Source: Comamonadaceae bacterium (GTDB lineage Bacteria; Pseudomonadota; Gammaproteobacteria; Burkholderiales; Burkholderiaceae_C). Taken from it: 54,347 nucleotides of DNA. The translations under genes were made by a program, and so were the position numbers. Below, in pieces: positions 44,370 through 53,001 of the stretch. The stretch is taken from assembly GCA_947456305.1 (NCBI GenBank), contig CANGPN010000015.1:1-54347 (forward strand), read 5' to 3'. The notes under the pieces were generated by a model, which was not told the DNA's origin, searched no databases, and saw nothing but the letters and a program-made list of their open reading frames with translations. Within the stretch, counting starts at the first letter, position 1. Each line of letters opens with the position of its first letter.

Positions 44370-44912
44370 ATGCAATTGTTTAGACGAATTCTTACCGTAC
44401 TTGCTTGCGCTTTGTTTTACTACTTGGCTTTTTCTTTAAATAAATTTATTTTCGATAAATATGATTTCTCTTTTGGCGTGGACTGGGTATTTGTACCCAG
44501 TGGTTTGCAGCTCGTTTTGGTGCTAACCGCCGTAGAAGATGCTGCCTTGGGTATCACTATAGCTTCCTGGCTTATCGGATTTCTTTATTACCCGCTTGAA
44601 TCTGACATACGTACCATGATCACAGGGGTGATCACAGGAATTTCACCCCTACTCGCAAGAAACTTCTCATTTAATTACCTAAAAATTGAAGCAGACTTAC
44701 GAAATCTAAGCTTTCAGGCTATCGTACAAATGTCATTTATATTTTCATTCCTAAGTGCCGCCTTACATCAACTCTGGTTTTACTATAACGGCGTATCCGA
44801 TAAATTCATAAGCAGCTTGTTGGTTATGGCGATTGGAAATGTATTAGGAACGCTGGTGGTGTTATCAGTGATCAAATTAGCGATTGCAGCTGTCAAACGC
44901 AATGCACAGTAA
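44370..44912 (+). CDS. Polytopic membrane protein of unknown function
   Basis: A 180-residue membrane protein with about five hydrophobic segments (LACALFYYLAFSLNKFIF, FVPSGLQLVLVLTAVEDAAL, ASWLIGFLYYPL, ALHQLWFYYN, MAIGNVLGTLVVLSVIKLAI). The WVFVPSGLQLVLVL stretch is similar in feel to MASE1-like sensory membrane domains, but no signalling domain is attached. It lies after the terminator of the exported-protein gene and has no adjacent partner. A 32-codon frame at 44987-45085 downstream has no ribosome site and I do not call it. Confidence 0.6.
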   Translation: MQLFRRILTVLACALFYYLAFSLNKFIFDKYDFSFGVDWVFVPSGLQLVLVLTAVEDAALGITIASWLIGFLYYPLESDIRTMITGVITGISPLLARNFSFNYLKIEADLRNLSFQAIVQMSFIFSFLSAALHQLWFYYNGVSDKFISSLLVMAIGNVLGTLVVLSVIKLAIAAVKRNAQ

Positions 44913-45088
44913 TCTAGAGAAATTGTCAATATAAGTTGTTCTAGTAATGTGCTCCCGCCTCAGACGACATTCAGACGCTAAGCTCCATGGTCACTATCAG
45001 CGGCAAGAAAAGTAGCACTGCCTCTTTTATGAAGATTGTCGGCATCAACGATACAAAAAAATTTAAAAGTACTGATAAATAAATTTTT

Positions 45089-45853
45089 TCATAAACTCAT
45101 ACACGTCCAAGTAAGCCAAATCATGAAATACACCACTATGCCGATCAGCAATCCGGTATGAGCAAATGAGCCCATGAACTTTGCTGTGATAAGCCCCCAA
45201 ATTGGGATCAGTTGCTGGGCATGAACTCCAAGAAAATGTGCTGGCCGAATGTCCTTATGCAAATGCCACCCTACTATCGGCAATCCTTGCCCTGCCGGGG
45301 GTTGATTACCACCCAACATAAAGCCGCTGATAGTAGAGAGAATAAATGTCATGACAAGTCCCATGATCACTCCCAGTGTTTCCACCGGCATGTCATTTCC
45401 TCTTTGTTCTTTCCATATTTCCCACGCCAACCAAGCTTGTGATGCAGTCAATCCAACGGCAGCCAATGCCATCGTGCCAAACATGAAAGCATGAAACGGG
45501 TCGCTGATGTTGTAGTGAGATGCAGAGGCTATTGAGGCTTGATAGCTAATGTAGACAACTTCAAACAGTGATGTTGATATCAGCAATGCAACTAACCAGT
45601 TGTAAACGCCGGATTGATCTACATGCGAGTTCGCAACTTTAATTAGCCACAGCGTAGTCAATGCAAATAAAGCAGTCGCAGACATGAATTTCATAGGCTT
45701 TACCCAAACGCCAACTTCACGAATTAAACGATGGTCATTGAGCGACCACGCATAAGTAATTAGTAATGCGAAAACCATGAGAAATCCAAAACATAGCAGA
45801 ACCTTAGAGGCTGAGCTAAGTAGATGCCACTCAAAATTAACCCAATTATTCAC
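45089..45853 (-). CDS. Seven-segment membrane protein divergent from the SDR gene
   Basis: A 254-residue protein with about seven hydrophobic segments. The conserved-looking loop AHFLGVHAQQLIPIWG near residue 210 has two His residues, and other polar sites inside segments suggest a cofactor or substrate site. I do not recognise the family. Its start is 15 bases from the first TetR-type operator, so it shares control with the SDR/TetR genes on the other strand. A redox or lipid-related role in the inner membrane is possible but not shown. Confidence 0.65.
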   Translation of the reverse strand: MNNWVNFEWHLLSSASKVLLCFGFLMVFALLITYAWSLNDHRLIREVGVWVKPMKFMSATALFALTTLWLIKVANSHVDQSGVYNWLVALLISTSLFEVVYISYQASIASASHYNISDPFHAFMFGTMALAAVGLTASQAWLAWEIWKEQRGNDMPVETLGVIMGLVMTFILSTISGFMLGGNQPPAGQGLPIVGWHLHKDIRPAHFLGVHAQQLIPIWGLITAKFMGSFAHTGLLIGIVVYFMIWLTWTCMSL

Positions 45854-45867
45854 AGAAACCTCTCAGT

Positions 45868-45915
45868 TGTTGACGCTGTCTACAATTTTCAGTTAATATG
45901 TAGACATTGTCAACA
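45868..45915. promoter_or_regulatory. Tandem TetR-type operators overlapping the divergent SDR promoter
   Basis: TGTTGACGCTGTCTACA (45868-45884) and TGTAGACATTGTCAACA (45899-45915) both fit TGTWGACNNNGTCWACA. Each is a 17-bp dyad, and their centres are 31 bases apart, about three helical turns. The -35 TTGACG (45870-45875) lies inside the first and the -10 TAATAT (45894-45899) lies against the second, with an 18-base spacer. Binding would block the promoter. The nearby TetR gene is the obvious binder. Confidence 0.8.
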
Positions 45916-45931
45916 AAATAAGAGATTTCCA

Positions 45932-46732
45932 ATGACTTCAACCACAAATCATTTGATGACTGCTTACGGAACTTATGCTTTAGTAACAGGTGCGTCTGAT
46001 GGAATAGGGAGATCTTTCGCTACGGAATTAGCCAAAAGAGGCTTAAATGTCTTGCTTGTAGCCAGAAGAACTGAGGCACTGAACCTGTTATCTCAAGAGC
46101 TTGAATCTAAATATGGAGTACTGTGTCCAGTTTTAACCGCCGATCTTTCTAACGAAAGTGACTTAGATTATGTTTTGCAACACGCTCAGCAGCTGGATAT
46201 TGGGTTGGTAGTTTGCAATGCAGGCTACGGAACTGCAGGCAATTTTCTAAGAAATGACCTGAACATTGAAATGAATATGTTACGAGTGAATTGCACGGCT
46301 GTCACCCGCATGGTTCATGTCCTGGGCCGTCAACTTCAAGGACGCGGTAAAGGTGGAATTATCTTGATGAGTTCTATCTTAGCCACACAAGGAACTCCTA
46401 GATCAGCGAACTACGCAGCGTCTAAAGCTTATATTCAGACATTAGGTGAAGCATTACAAGAAGAATGGAGAGGAAGCGGTATTGATTTATTAATCGTCGC
46501 GCCTGGGCCTGTCGCCACAGGCTTTGCTGAACGCTCCAAGATGCAAATGGGCCAAGCAACCACGCCGGATATTGTTGCTATTGAATCCATTGAGGCTTTA
46601 GGAAAAAATCAACTTATTCACCCTGGATCACTTGCTAAATTAATGGCATTGGGGCTGGCCACCGCACCCAGATTCATTCGAGTCAAAATCATGGGATTCA
46701 TCATGGGTGGTATGACCAAGCAACTTCATTGA
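45932..46732 (+). CDS. Short-chain dehydrogenase/reductase
   Basis: A 266-residue classical SDR with the NAD(P) motif TGASDGIG, the stabilising NAG (CNAGYGTAG), catalytic Ser in ILMSSILATQ and the YAASK catalytic Tyr/Lys. The C-terminal extension of about 40 residues (PRFIRVKIMGFIMGGM) is hydrophobic and may touch membrane, as in some lipid- or steroid-active SDRs. The TetR gene begins 16 bases after its stop, and the two operators lie 17 bases before its start. Its substrate is unknown. Confidence 0.88.
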   Translation: MTSTTNHLMTAYGTYALVTGASDGIGRSFATELAKRGLNVLLVARRTEALNLLSQELESKYGVLCPVLTADLSNESDLDYVLQHAQQLDIGLVVCNAGYGTAGNFLRNDLNIEMNMLRVNCTAVTRMVHVLGRQLQGRGKGGIILMSSILATQGTPRSANYAASKAYIQTLGEALQEEWRGSGIDLLIVAPGPVATGFAERSKMQMGQATTPDIVAIESIEALGKNQLIHPGSLAKLMALGLATAPRFIRVKIMGFIMGGMTKQLH

Positions 46733-46748
46733 ATATCAGCTGCGCCAA

Positions 46749-47366
46749 ATGGCTAAATCTATCAATGACCTTAATCTGAAAGAAGCTTGTATTGTTGCGG
46801 CAAGAGAGTTTATTGCAGAACAAGGAGTGGAAGGATTGAGTATGCGAGATGTAGCTCGTAAACTCAATATTTCGCATCAGGCACCATACAGGCATTTTCC
46901 AAACCGCGACCATTTATTAGCTGAAATCATGCGCCGATGCTTTGTAGATTTTGCCGAGTACTTGGATTCCGAAACCAAAGCCCATCAAGAAGACGAATTA
47001 AGAGGTATGGGTGAAGCATATATGACGTATGCATCTTCAAAGCCGCTTGAATACCGCTTAATGTTTGGAACACCTTGGCCGGATCCTGCCGCACATCCTG
47101 AACTCATACAACACGCGGTTCATGCGTTTGATTTACTTAGACAAACCTTGCTAAAAAAACTTGGCAAAGTGACTGGCGCCAAAAAACAAGCAGAGCTTGA
47201 AGCTATGTTCATTTGGTCTACCCTGCATGGGATGGCAACGATTGAGCAATCAAATGTCATGAAGCATTTGGTACTGACAAAAGGCGTAGAAACTCAAGCC
47301 AGAGAGTTCAACATGAAGATGATTGGCGCTGCACTGAGTGCTTTAGAAAATCCCCATAAAAAATAA
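46749..47366 (+). CDS. TetR-family repressor
   Basis: A 205-residue TetR regulator. The N-terminal HTH reads GVEGLSMRDVARKLNISHQA, then YRHFPNRDHLLAEIMRR. The C-terminal ligand domain resembles the TetR_C WHG-type (LMFGTPWPDPAAHPELIQ and ATIEQSN). It probably binds the two operators upstream of the SDR gene, and so represses its own operon and the divergent membrane gene. The inducer may be a hydrophobic molecule handled by the SDR. It is followed 4 bases later by the patatin gene. Confidence 0.92.
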   Translation: MAKSINDLNLKEACIVAAREFIAEQGVEGLSMRDVARKLNISHQAPYRHFPNRDHLLAEIMRRCFVDFAEYLDSETKAHQEDELRGMGEAYMTYASSKPLEYRLMFGTPWPDPAAHPELIQHAVHAFDLLRQTLLKKLGKVTGAKKQAELEAMFIWSTLHGMATIEQSNVMKHLVLTKGVETQAREFNMKMIGAALSALENPHKK

Positions 47367-47370
47367 AGTT

Positions 47371-48246
47371 ATGCAAAATACATGTATAGCATTGATTGGA
47401 TTATTACTGTCAGGCTGCAGCAGTTTCAACTATGACAAACCTGATAGTCTTACACCACTTATCTCAATTCCAATCTTTGAACCAAAGCCAAAAATTGCTT
47501 TGGTACTTGGTAGTGGAGGTCCTAGAGGTTTTGCGCATATTGGTGTCATGAAAGTATTTGAGGAATCGGGGATTGATTACGATTTGATAGTGGGTTCAAG
47601 CGTTGGTTCACTCATTGGCGCATTTTGGAGTGCTGGATATACAGCAACAGAAATAGATGAACTTTCTAAGCAAGGTGATCCATTCACTGTTTTTGATTTT
47701 TCATTGTTTGCCGACAGAGGTTGGATTCACGGCCAGCGACTGCAGAATTATGTCAATGACAAGCTAGGAAATCGAACTATTGAAAGTTTGCCCAGAAAAT
47801 TCATAGCTGTTGCTACTCGCATTCAAGACAAGCAACCTGTTTTTTTTCATACCGGCAACTTAGGAGTTTCAGTCAGAGCATCCAGTGCGGTTAGTAAAGT
47901 CTTTTCGCCTGTAGGAATCAATGGTATTGAATATGAGGACGGGGTCGAGTCACTGCCTGTTGCTGTTCGGGCCGCTCGGCAGGCTGGAGCAACATACATC
48001 ATCGCTGTAGATGTCACTCCTTTTGCCAGCTCCGCACCTCCAAATACGTCTCAATCACAAGTAGAGCGTGCACTGAGCAGAAGAAAAAGAGTCGATCCTG
48101 AATTAAAAGATGCGGATTTAGTGATTCAACCAAATATTGGATTTAACACCTCACCCACCAAAGACTTCTTTGTAAAAGCCAGGATGGCAGGTGAAGTTGC
48201 AGCACGTGAAAGTTTGCCTTCATTATTAGCATCATTAGGCAAATAA
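47371..48246 (+). CDS. Patatin-like phospholipase, lipoprotein
   Basis: A 291-residue lipoprotein: the signal peptide ends LIGLLLSGCSS, so Cys at 16 would be lipidated. The patatin domain has the oxyanion motif GSGGPRGFAHIGV and the nucleophile motif GSSVG (Ser near residue 75). The usual Asp-Gly dyad appears as EDGVESLPV, where the family often has DGG or DGA, so activity is likely but not certain. Lipid hydrolysis at the periplasmic face of a membrane is the inferred role. It is in the same operon as the SDR and TetR genes. Confidence 0.88.
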   Translation: MQNTCIALIGLLLSGCSSFNYDKPDSLTPLISIPIFEPKPKIALVLGSGGPRGFAHIGVMKVFEESGIDYDLIVGSSVGSLIGAFWSAGYTATEIDELSKQGDPFTVFDFSLFADRGWIHGQRLQNYVNDKLGNRTIESLPRKFIAVATRIQDKQPVFFHTGNLGVSVRASSAVSKVFSPVGINGIEYEDGVESLPVAVRAARQAGATYIIAVDVTPFASSAPPNTSQSQVERALSRRKRVDPELKDADLVIQPNIGFNTSPTKDFFVKARMAGEVAARESLPSLLASLGK

Positions 48247-48289
48247 GATATCTAACCAATGGGATGATTGCTTTTAAATTTTAAAAAGC

Positions 48290-48826
48290 TTATTGTTCAA
48301 TCGAAAGATTGATTGAATTTAAAGTGTCAACATAGTGATGTGTTCTTCGCTCGGCAAATCCGTCTATCAATAATCCGATACCCGCAAAAAATACCAAGGA
48401 AATACCTAGCCCTTGATAGAAATCTGAGGGGGATGCAAAGCGCAAAATTAACCCAACCATACCGAAAACAGCCCACAAAGCCAAGTACATTGGCCAAGCT
48501 TTGTTGACTTTGATCATGCGATGCGTTTCAGTTTGAACAGTTCCTTGTTGATCAACTTTAATAGAGGTAATAATCCCGTTGACTTGTGATGGTGTTCTAA
48601 AACCTACCGCTGCACCTACTGCACTCAACAACAAGCCCAATATTAAAAATGGAATAGCAACTCCTTTAGAAAAGCTGCTGGGGTTGTCAGTTAGCAACCA
48701 AATACCAAAAACCATGCTCAAAAAACCGATCGGTAATATGAACACCAGAGCTTCAATTTTTTCACCTTGAAAGTAAATCTGAGCCGCTCCTAGAAGATCA
48801 GAGATTTGTATATGGCTTGACATCAT
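48290..48826 (-). CDS. Four-segment membrane protein
   Basis: A 178-residue membrane protein with four hydrophobic segments (ALVFILPIGFLSMVFGIWLL, VAIPFLILGLLLSAVGAAVGF, YLALWAVFGMVGLILRFA, LGISLVFFAGIGLLIDGF) and a soluble loop between the second and third. I do not recognise the family. A decayed second copy of parts of this gene lies about 700 bases downstream at 49524-49723. Confidence 0.65.
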   Translation of the reverse strand: MMSSHIQISDLLGAAQIYFQGEKIEALVFILPIGFLSMVFGIWLLTDNPSSFSKGVAIPFLILGLLLSAVGAAVGFRTPSQVNGIITSIKVDQQGTVQTETHRMIKVNKAWPMYLALWAVFGMVGLILRFASPSDFYQGLGISLVFFAGIGLLIDGFAERRTHHYVDTLNSINLSIEQ

Positions 48827-48974
48827 CAGACTCCAATATATTTTTTTGAGAATTAATTACTTTATCAAAACGCTGCTCTTCCATAGATCATTAAAAAATT
48901 TAATATTTAATGGAAAGACTGTAATGTCAGTTTATTTAACAGTTATAATTCGTGAAATTAATTTATAATTTTTT

Positions 48975-49310
48975 ATGTCAAAACGACTCAAATTAGGTTT
49001 ATGCTTTTTATTAACTTTGATTTCGTTTCACGCGAACAGTCAAAATCTGTTTGGGAATCCAAGTTGTTTAAATTGGCAAAAAATTACATCTCAAGAAAAA
49101 ACTACTTGGCTTTACGCCTACCTTGTGCCGCTGAATTTGACAAACGTCTCACGAAAAAAGCCTCGCGTGGATAAATTCAGTCAACTTACTTCGCTTGATT
49201 CAGTTGTTATTTATGTAGATAAATTCTGTGTTTCCAATACGGATGCGTTCGCTTCAGTAGGAGCTATTCGGTTTTTAGATGAATTAACAATTGAAAATAA
49301 TCCACATTGA
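48975..49310 (+). CDS. Small exported Cys-containing protein
   Basis: A 111-residue protein with a signal peptide (LKLGLCFLLTLISFHANS), then a domain with PSCLNWQ near its start and VDKFCVSNTD near its end, probably a disulfide pair. The pattern is that of small periplasmic proteins of unknown function (HdeA-like in size), with no motif I can assign. Its stop overlaps the TTG at 49307 of the next frame. Confidence 0.5.
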   Translation: MSKRLKLGLCFLLTLISFHANSQNLFGNPSCLNWQKITSQEKTTWLYAYLVPLNLTNVSRKKPRVDKFSQLTSLDSVVIYVDKFCVSNTDAFASVGAIRFLDELTIENNPH

Positions 49311-49543
49311 GACTGACGGAATATAAATCATTTTTTGTTATTGCAGACGGCACGCCTATCAACTACCATCCAACTCCACCTTGGTTAACAGAGACAAGGC
49401 AAGCTATCAAATTTAAAAATTTTGAAGCAGCTATTGAAATATTGACTAAAACCGCAGAGCAAGGAAACTCGGCAGAATGGGATAATCTGATGGGTTTCGC
49501 CCTCGGAAAGAAAACTTCTCCTGTAACGGCTAGTCCTTCATAA
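49307..49543 (+). pseudogene. Truncated TPR-like gene fragment
   Basis: The 78-codon frame contains one TPR-like unit (FEAAIEILTKTAEQGNSAEW followed by DNLMGFALGKK), then breaks off at about 49520. There the DNA becomes a decayed copy of part of the 48290-48826 gene on the other strand. No signal peptide or good start remains; TTG at 49307 is the only candidate. It is best read as a fragment of a longer TPR protein, cut by a deletion or recombination. Confidence 0.55.
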
Positions 49544-49723
49544 AAATCCGAGTTAATAGCAAAGCGCAATACTAATCGAGACAAACCAAAAATTGAAAAT
49601 GATATTCAATAGCCAAAGTGGCAATATGAATACAAGAGCATCAGTTTTTTACCTTGAAAATAAATTTGTATAGCACCTAGCAAATAGTGTATTTGTAATT
49701 GATTTGAATTCACCAAGCTTCAC
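49524..49723 (-). pseudogene. Decayed partial duplicate of the 48290-48826 membrane-protein gene
   Basis: On the minus strand 49723 down to about 49670 reads NSNQLQIHYLLGAIQIYFQG, close to SSHIQISDLLGAAQIYFQG at the N-terminus of the intact gene. Further on it has LVLRFAINSDFYEGLAV, matching LILRFASPSDFYQGLGI near the intact C-terminus, with the middle deleted and the frame broken. At the DNA level 49535-49576 aligns with 48411-48452. The left edge coincides with the end of the TPR fragment. Confidence 0.75.
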
Positions 49724-49907
49724 TATATCAAGAGATTAAACATAGATTTAGATTAGCCAATCTAAGTATGTATAGCGACCTCGTGTTGTTTCAGATATGT
49801 AAAACATTTGAACATATTGCTAAATCATGAACCACTTATGTTTTAAAAGATTTTCACAAATAGCATTCATAACTGGTAAATGTCACTTGGACGATGTCAT
49901 TATCAAT

Positions 49908-50903
49908 TTATTGATTCTGCCTTCGAATCGAGCCAGGTGTAAAACCGAATTTATTTTTAAATGCCGTAATGAAATGATTCACATGTGAATAACCAATTTT
50001 ATGGGCCAGGGTTTTCAACGGAATGTCAGTATTTACTATAGCTTGATATGCCTGATCTAATCTCTGGTTGGCTAAAAAATTATAAATCGATTGATTATAT
50101 TTTTCAAAAAATACTTGATTTAACTTAAATGGCGTGACATTGTATTTTTTTGCAATATCATTTAATTTTGGTATCTCACCAGTAACTTGCAGAAGCTCAG
50201 TATGTAGCCCAGTAATATCCAGTTTACTATTCAATGAATCATTTTTAATTGTATCCATTGATGCAATATAAATATTAATTTCAATTAAATATTGAAGGAT
50301 CACCGAATTAGCAAATAATTGCCGCAAACTCCCATTCAAATGACTTGGAGTGCAATTAGCAATTTTATTTGAAATAGATTGCGGAATTTTAATTTGATTG
50401 TAATTACCTAGATTTGATATTCCTAAGTTTTTATAAAAAATTTCAATTTCATTCAATCCTAATAAATTAATTAATTGAACCTCTGGAATAAAAATAACTG
50501 TTAGAGAAATATCTTCATCTGTAAAAAGTGTTTGCGTAATATCTATAGTTTCAATTCTACTAAAGAGATCAATTCCGGGTATTCTAACTAATTTATCATT
50601 ATTTTTATTATTGATGAAATTAAGACATCCTTTATGCATGATATGAGAAGTAAAGGAAGGAAAAGTGGGCTGTACATTAAAAACACCTAAGGGTATTTCT
50701 GATGGTCGATCCTCATTAGTAAAATTATGAAAAACTTTAACCATTGAAATACCATCGTGAAAGTCAATGTGTTCAGAATAACCAATTGCCCAATCTGACG
50801 GATACGGATATGAAACCTTTTGCAATGAACCGCTCCATACAGTAGAGGGCAATTGCTCATCGAATAACCAATCAATTTTATGTGTTACTGATGAAAAAGA
50901 CAT
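49908..50903 (-). CDS. AraC-family transcriptional regulator
   Basis: A 331-residue regulator. The first 220 residues form a ligand-type domain without clear similarity. The C-terminal AraC domain has the first HTH at LNDIAKKYNVTPFKLNQVF and the second at LKTLAHKIGYSHVNHFITAF, then KNKFGFTPGSIRR. It is AT-rich, unlike the core genes. Its start is directly adjacent to the divergent gene at 50904. Confidence 0.88.
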   Translation of the reverse strand: MSFSSVTHKIDWLFDEQLPSTVWSGSLQKVSYPYPSDWAIGYSEHIDFHDGISMVKVFHNFTNEDRPSEIPLGVFNVQPTFPSFTSHIMHKGCLNFINNKNNDKLVRIPGIDLFSRIETIDITQTLFTDEDISLTVIFIPEVQLINLLGLNEIEIFYKNLGISNLGNYNQIKIPQSISNKIANCTPSHLNGSLRQLFANSVILQYLIEINIYIASMDTIKNDSLNSKLDITGLHTELLQVTGEIPKLNDIAKKYNVTPFKLNQVFFEKYNQSIYNFLANQRLDQAYQAIVNTDIPLKTLAHKIGYSHVNHFITAFKNKFGFTPGSIRRQNQ

Positions 50904-51197
50904 TTGATTTTTGAGATTCAGGTTGTAATAGCTTTTAAATTATTGGTCATTTATAAAGTTAAAGATGTTGATTGGTGGGTTTTAAATAATACTTTAAAAC
51001 AAGTAGGAGGGCCATTAGGTATTAAATTTCATATTTTCAGAAAACCATACACGAATTTGGTTGGCTATGTCGCCGAAATACCTGACAAGGATTTATTAGA
51101 TAACATATTAACTAACACAACCATTTTATCAGACTCATTCAAAGCTAACGGCGTTCTGGTTGAAACAATAGAAATGTTTGAAGAGATTGAGTTCTAA
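50904..51197 (+). CDS. Small ABM-like or ferredoxin-fold protein, start uncertain
   Basis: A 97-codon frame opening with TTG at 50904 and containing VIYKVKDVDWWVLNNTLKQV and LVGYVAEIPDKDLLDNIL. This beta-alpha-beta pattern is like dimeric alpha/beta-barrel proteins. No ATG is available and no ribosome site is clear. It lies between the intact AraC gene and an AraC remnant, so it may be the partner of an AraC regulator. Its function is unknown. Confidence 0.4.
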   Translation: MIFEIQVVIAFKLLVIYKVKDVDWWVLNNTLKQVGGPLGIKFHIFRKPYTNLVGYVAEIPDKDLLDNILTNTTILSDSFKANGVLVETIEMFEEIEF

Positions 51198-51515
51198 CTT
51201 TATATGCACACGAAAACTCAATCGACTTGCTGAAATTGACAATATCAAGTTGATAGACGAACTTTGCTTATGGATTGATAGGAACTTAAATACTGTTCTA
51301 GGATTGAATGAATTGGTAGAAAAAAACAAGCTCGCAAATACAGATATTCAATATTTATTTGAAAATACAAGCAAACTACCCCAATGACTTACATTCATAA
51401 AACGAGAGAAAAAAGAGACAGCAGAGAAAATTATCTGATCAGTGCAGAAAAAATTACACCAATTTTCACAAGCATTGAGAGAAACTAAATTTAAATAAAC
51501 GGGTAATTGCAGACT
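51178..51515 (+). pseudogene. Frameshifted C-terminal remnant of an AraC-family regulator
   Basis: The frame reads IDELCLWIDRNLNTVLGLNE and ANTDIQYLFENTSKLP, the first HTH of an AraC domain, then stops. One frame over, from the CCCC at 51379-51382, it continues as PMTYIHKTREKRDSREN, the usual linker helix. Later FSQALRETK recalls the end of the domain. A frameshift and internal loss are therefore likely, and the N-terminal domain is gone. Confidence 0.65.
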
Positions 51516-51733
51516 TTGATGCCCTTGCTTGTTGTTCGACCGTGCAACCATAGTGTTCAATGAACCGTCACTGTTTAACTGTCCAATTGCTGGGGCTGCA
51601 ATTTCCTATTCAACATGAAAGATTGATTCTGCCCTTTGTTCTGACAACCAACCCATGGTTTCAACGTGAGTTGCAGCACCATTTGATGTTCTAACAGCTC
51701 AGATAATTGCTCTATAACCAACTTAAATGTGAT

Positions 51734-52321
51734 TCAGGCAATCAGAGATTGCAATAAGTTCCAATCAGCTTGAGTTTCAATATTCCTTTGAGAAATATAT
51801 GAACAACGCGGATTTTTGGTAAAAATTAATCTTGCTCCCTTTTTTTCCAATAGTCGTAACCAGTACGCACGTTGCCGAACCACTATAAAAATTGCATTCT
51901 TATTTTGTCCTATAACTTCTTCCAAAATTTCAAACATGATTTTTTTACTGGGAAGATCATTACATTCGTGAAAATTTCTGCTTGCCCACGCTATAACTTG
52001 AAAGGAAGCTATTTTTTGCGAAAGGGATTTCCATTCTTCTTCGTTTCTTTCATCCTTGACAAATTGTCTTAGTCTTGGACGCCACCATCCCCGCATCGAT
52101 TCATTTGCTTCTGAGCTTAACCCCCAAATACCCCAGCCATTTATTGGTTTGTGATCTTCTTCTTTCGACTGTTCAGAAAAAGATGGATTTGCCAAAAGTA
52201 AAATTACCTTTGCTTGCTCTAAGTTTCCTTCGAACGGGCACGCCTTTAGATCTGTACGCAAGTGATATGGATGATTTTCAGGAAATTTTTTGTTATGCAG
52301 CACTAGGGTTGATTTATCCAT
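51734..52321 (-). CDS. Orphan protein, possibly UDG-superfamily-like
   Basis: A 195-residue protein with CPFEGNLEQAKVILLLANPS near the N-terminus, a WW pair (MRGWWRPRLRQF) in the centre and LIFTKNPRCSYISQRN near the end. The layout resembles proteins with a uracil-DNA-glycosylase-like fold, with the F-x-G, LLxxNP and late Arg/Ser loops in the same order. This is inference by pattern only. It has no neighbours that inform its role, and its base composition is that of the AT-rich tail. Confidence 0.55.
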   Translation of the reverse strand: MDKSTLVLHNKKFPENHPYHLRTDLKACPFEGNLEQAKVILLLANPSFSEQSKEEDHKPINGWGIWGLSSEANESMRGWWRPRLRQFVKDERNEEEWKSLSQKIASFQVIAWASRNFHECNDLPSKKIMFEILEEVIGQNKNAIFIVVRQRAYWLRLLEKKGARLIFTKNPRCSYISQRNIETQADWNLLQSLIA

Positions 52322-52510
52322 TACTTCGATTTTTTTTGAATAGCTGAGTAATCGAACATAGACATTGATAATTCTCCTACCTAGTTAAAAGAGACAAAAT
52401 ACGGAAGTATTTCTCAAGCACGATATTTTCCACTAACATACAACTAGGCAACCACACTTCAGCAAACTATCACTGATAAAAGTTTTCCTTGAATAAGTTC
52501 TTAATATCCA

Positions 52511-52852
52511 ATGTCTATTTTGTTTGATTTAGAAAATTTCTTGACTCTAGGGTTTAGCTTCCGCTCTTACAAAGACTCGTGGAACAAACAGGATAAGGAA
52601 TGTGTATACACACGTGATGACACAACACTCACTTTTCGCAAACAAGAAGACACCGAGTTTGTAATGGGCATATGCTCCACAAATTCTGGCGAATGGGAAA
52701 ACTACATTGTTGATCAAGAAGAAGCTTTACATTGGTTCACCGATTGTTTTCCTTTTGAGGCACCACGCAGAACACTAAGCTGCGACAACGGTGCTCACTC
52801 TCAAAACCATCACCCAAAGAAAACCGCCTCATCTATTACCCAACTACATTAA
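52511..52852 (+). CDS. Small hypothetical protein
   Basis: A 113-codon frame beginning MSILFDLENFLTLGFSFRSY. The sequence is rich in acidic and aromatic residues (FVMGICSTNSGEWENYIVDQ), consistent with a soluble protein, but shows no motif I know. No ribosome site is clear before the ATG. It could be real or a fragment. Confidence 0.4.
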   Translation: MSILFDLENFLTLGFSFRSYKDSWNKQDKECVYTRDDTTLTFRKQEDTEFVMGICSTNSGEWENYIVDQEEALHWFTDCFPFEAPRRTLSCDNGAHSQNHHPKKTASSITQLH

Positions 52853-52914
52853 AGCGTATATCTTTGTATTAATTATTGAGAATGTTTTTTTTAAGATTAT
52901 TACTATCTATAATT

Positions 52915-52974
52915 CTAAGGGCCAACAACCCCTAGGCAGTACGGCAAGCTCATAGAAACTATGGCGGGGGGCTA
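52915..52974 (+). ncRNA. Candidate structured RNA upstream of the last predicted outer-membrane gene
   Basis: Two hairpins are close together: CTAAGGG (52915-52921) with CCCCTAG (52929-52935), one mismatch, and CATAG/CTATG around AAA (52951-52963). A CCCC (52929-52932) and GGGG (52965-52971) could pair across the second hairpin. The stretch is GC-rich inside an AT-rich surrounding, as structured RNAs often are. It lies upstream of the promoter at 53002-53030, so it would belong to a separate transcript. Confidence 0.3.
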
Positions 52975-53001
52975 AATAACTTTATAGTTAATTATTTTAA
53001 C

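Noticed and set aside
44987..45085. A 32-codon frame between two membrane-protein genes
   Set aside because: No ribosome site and no sign of conservation; too short to support.
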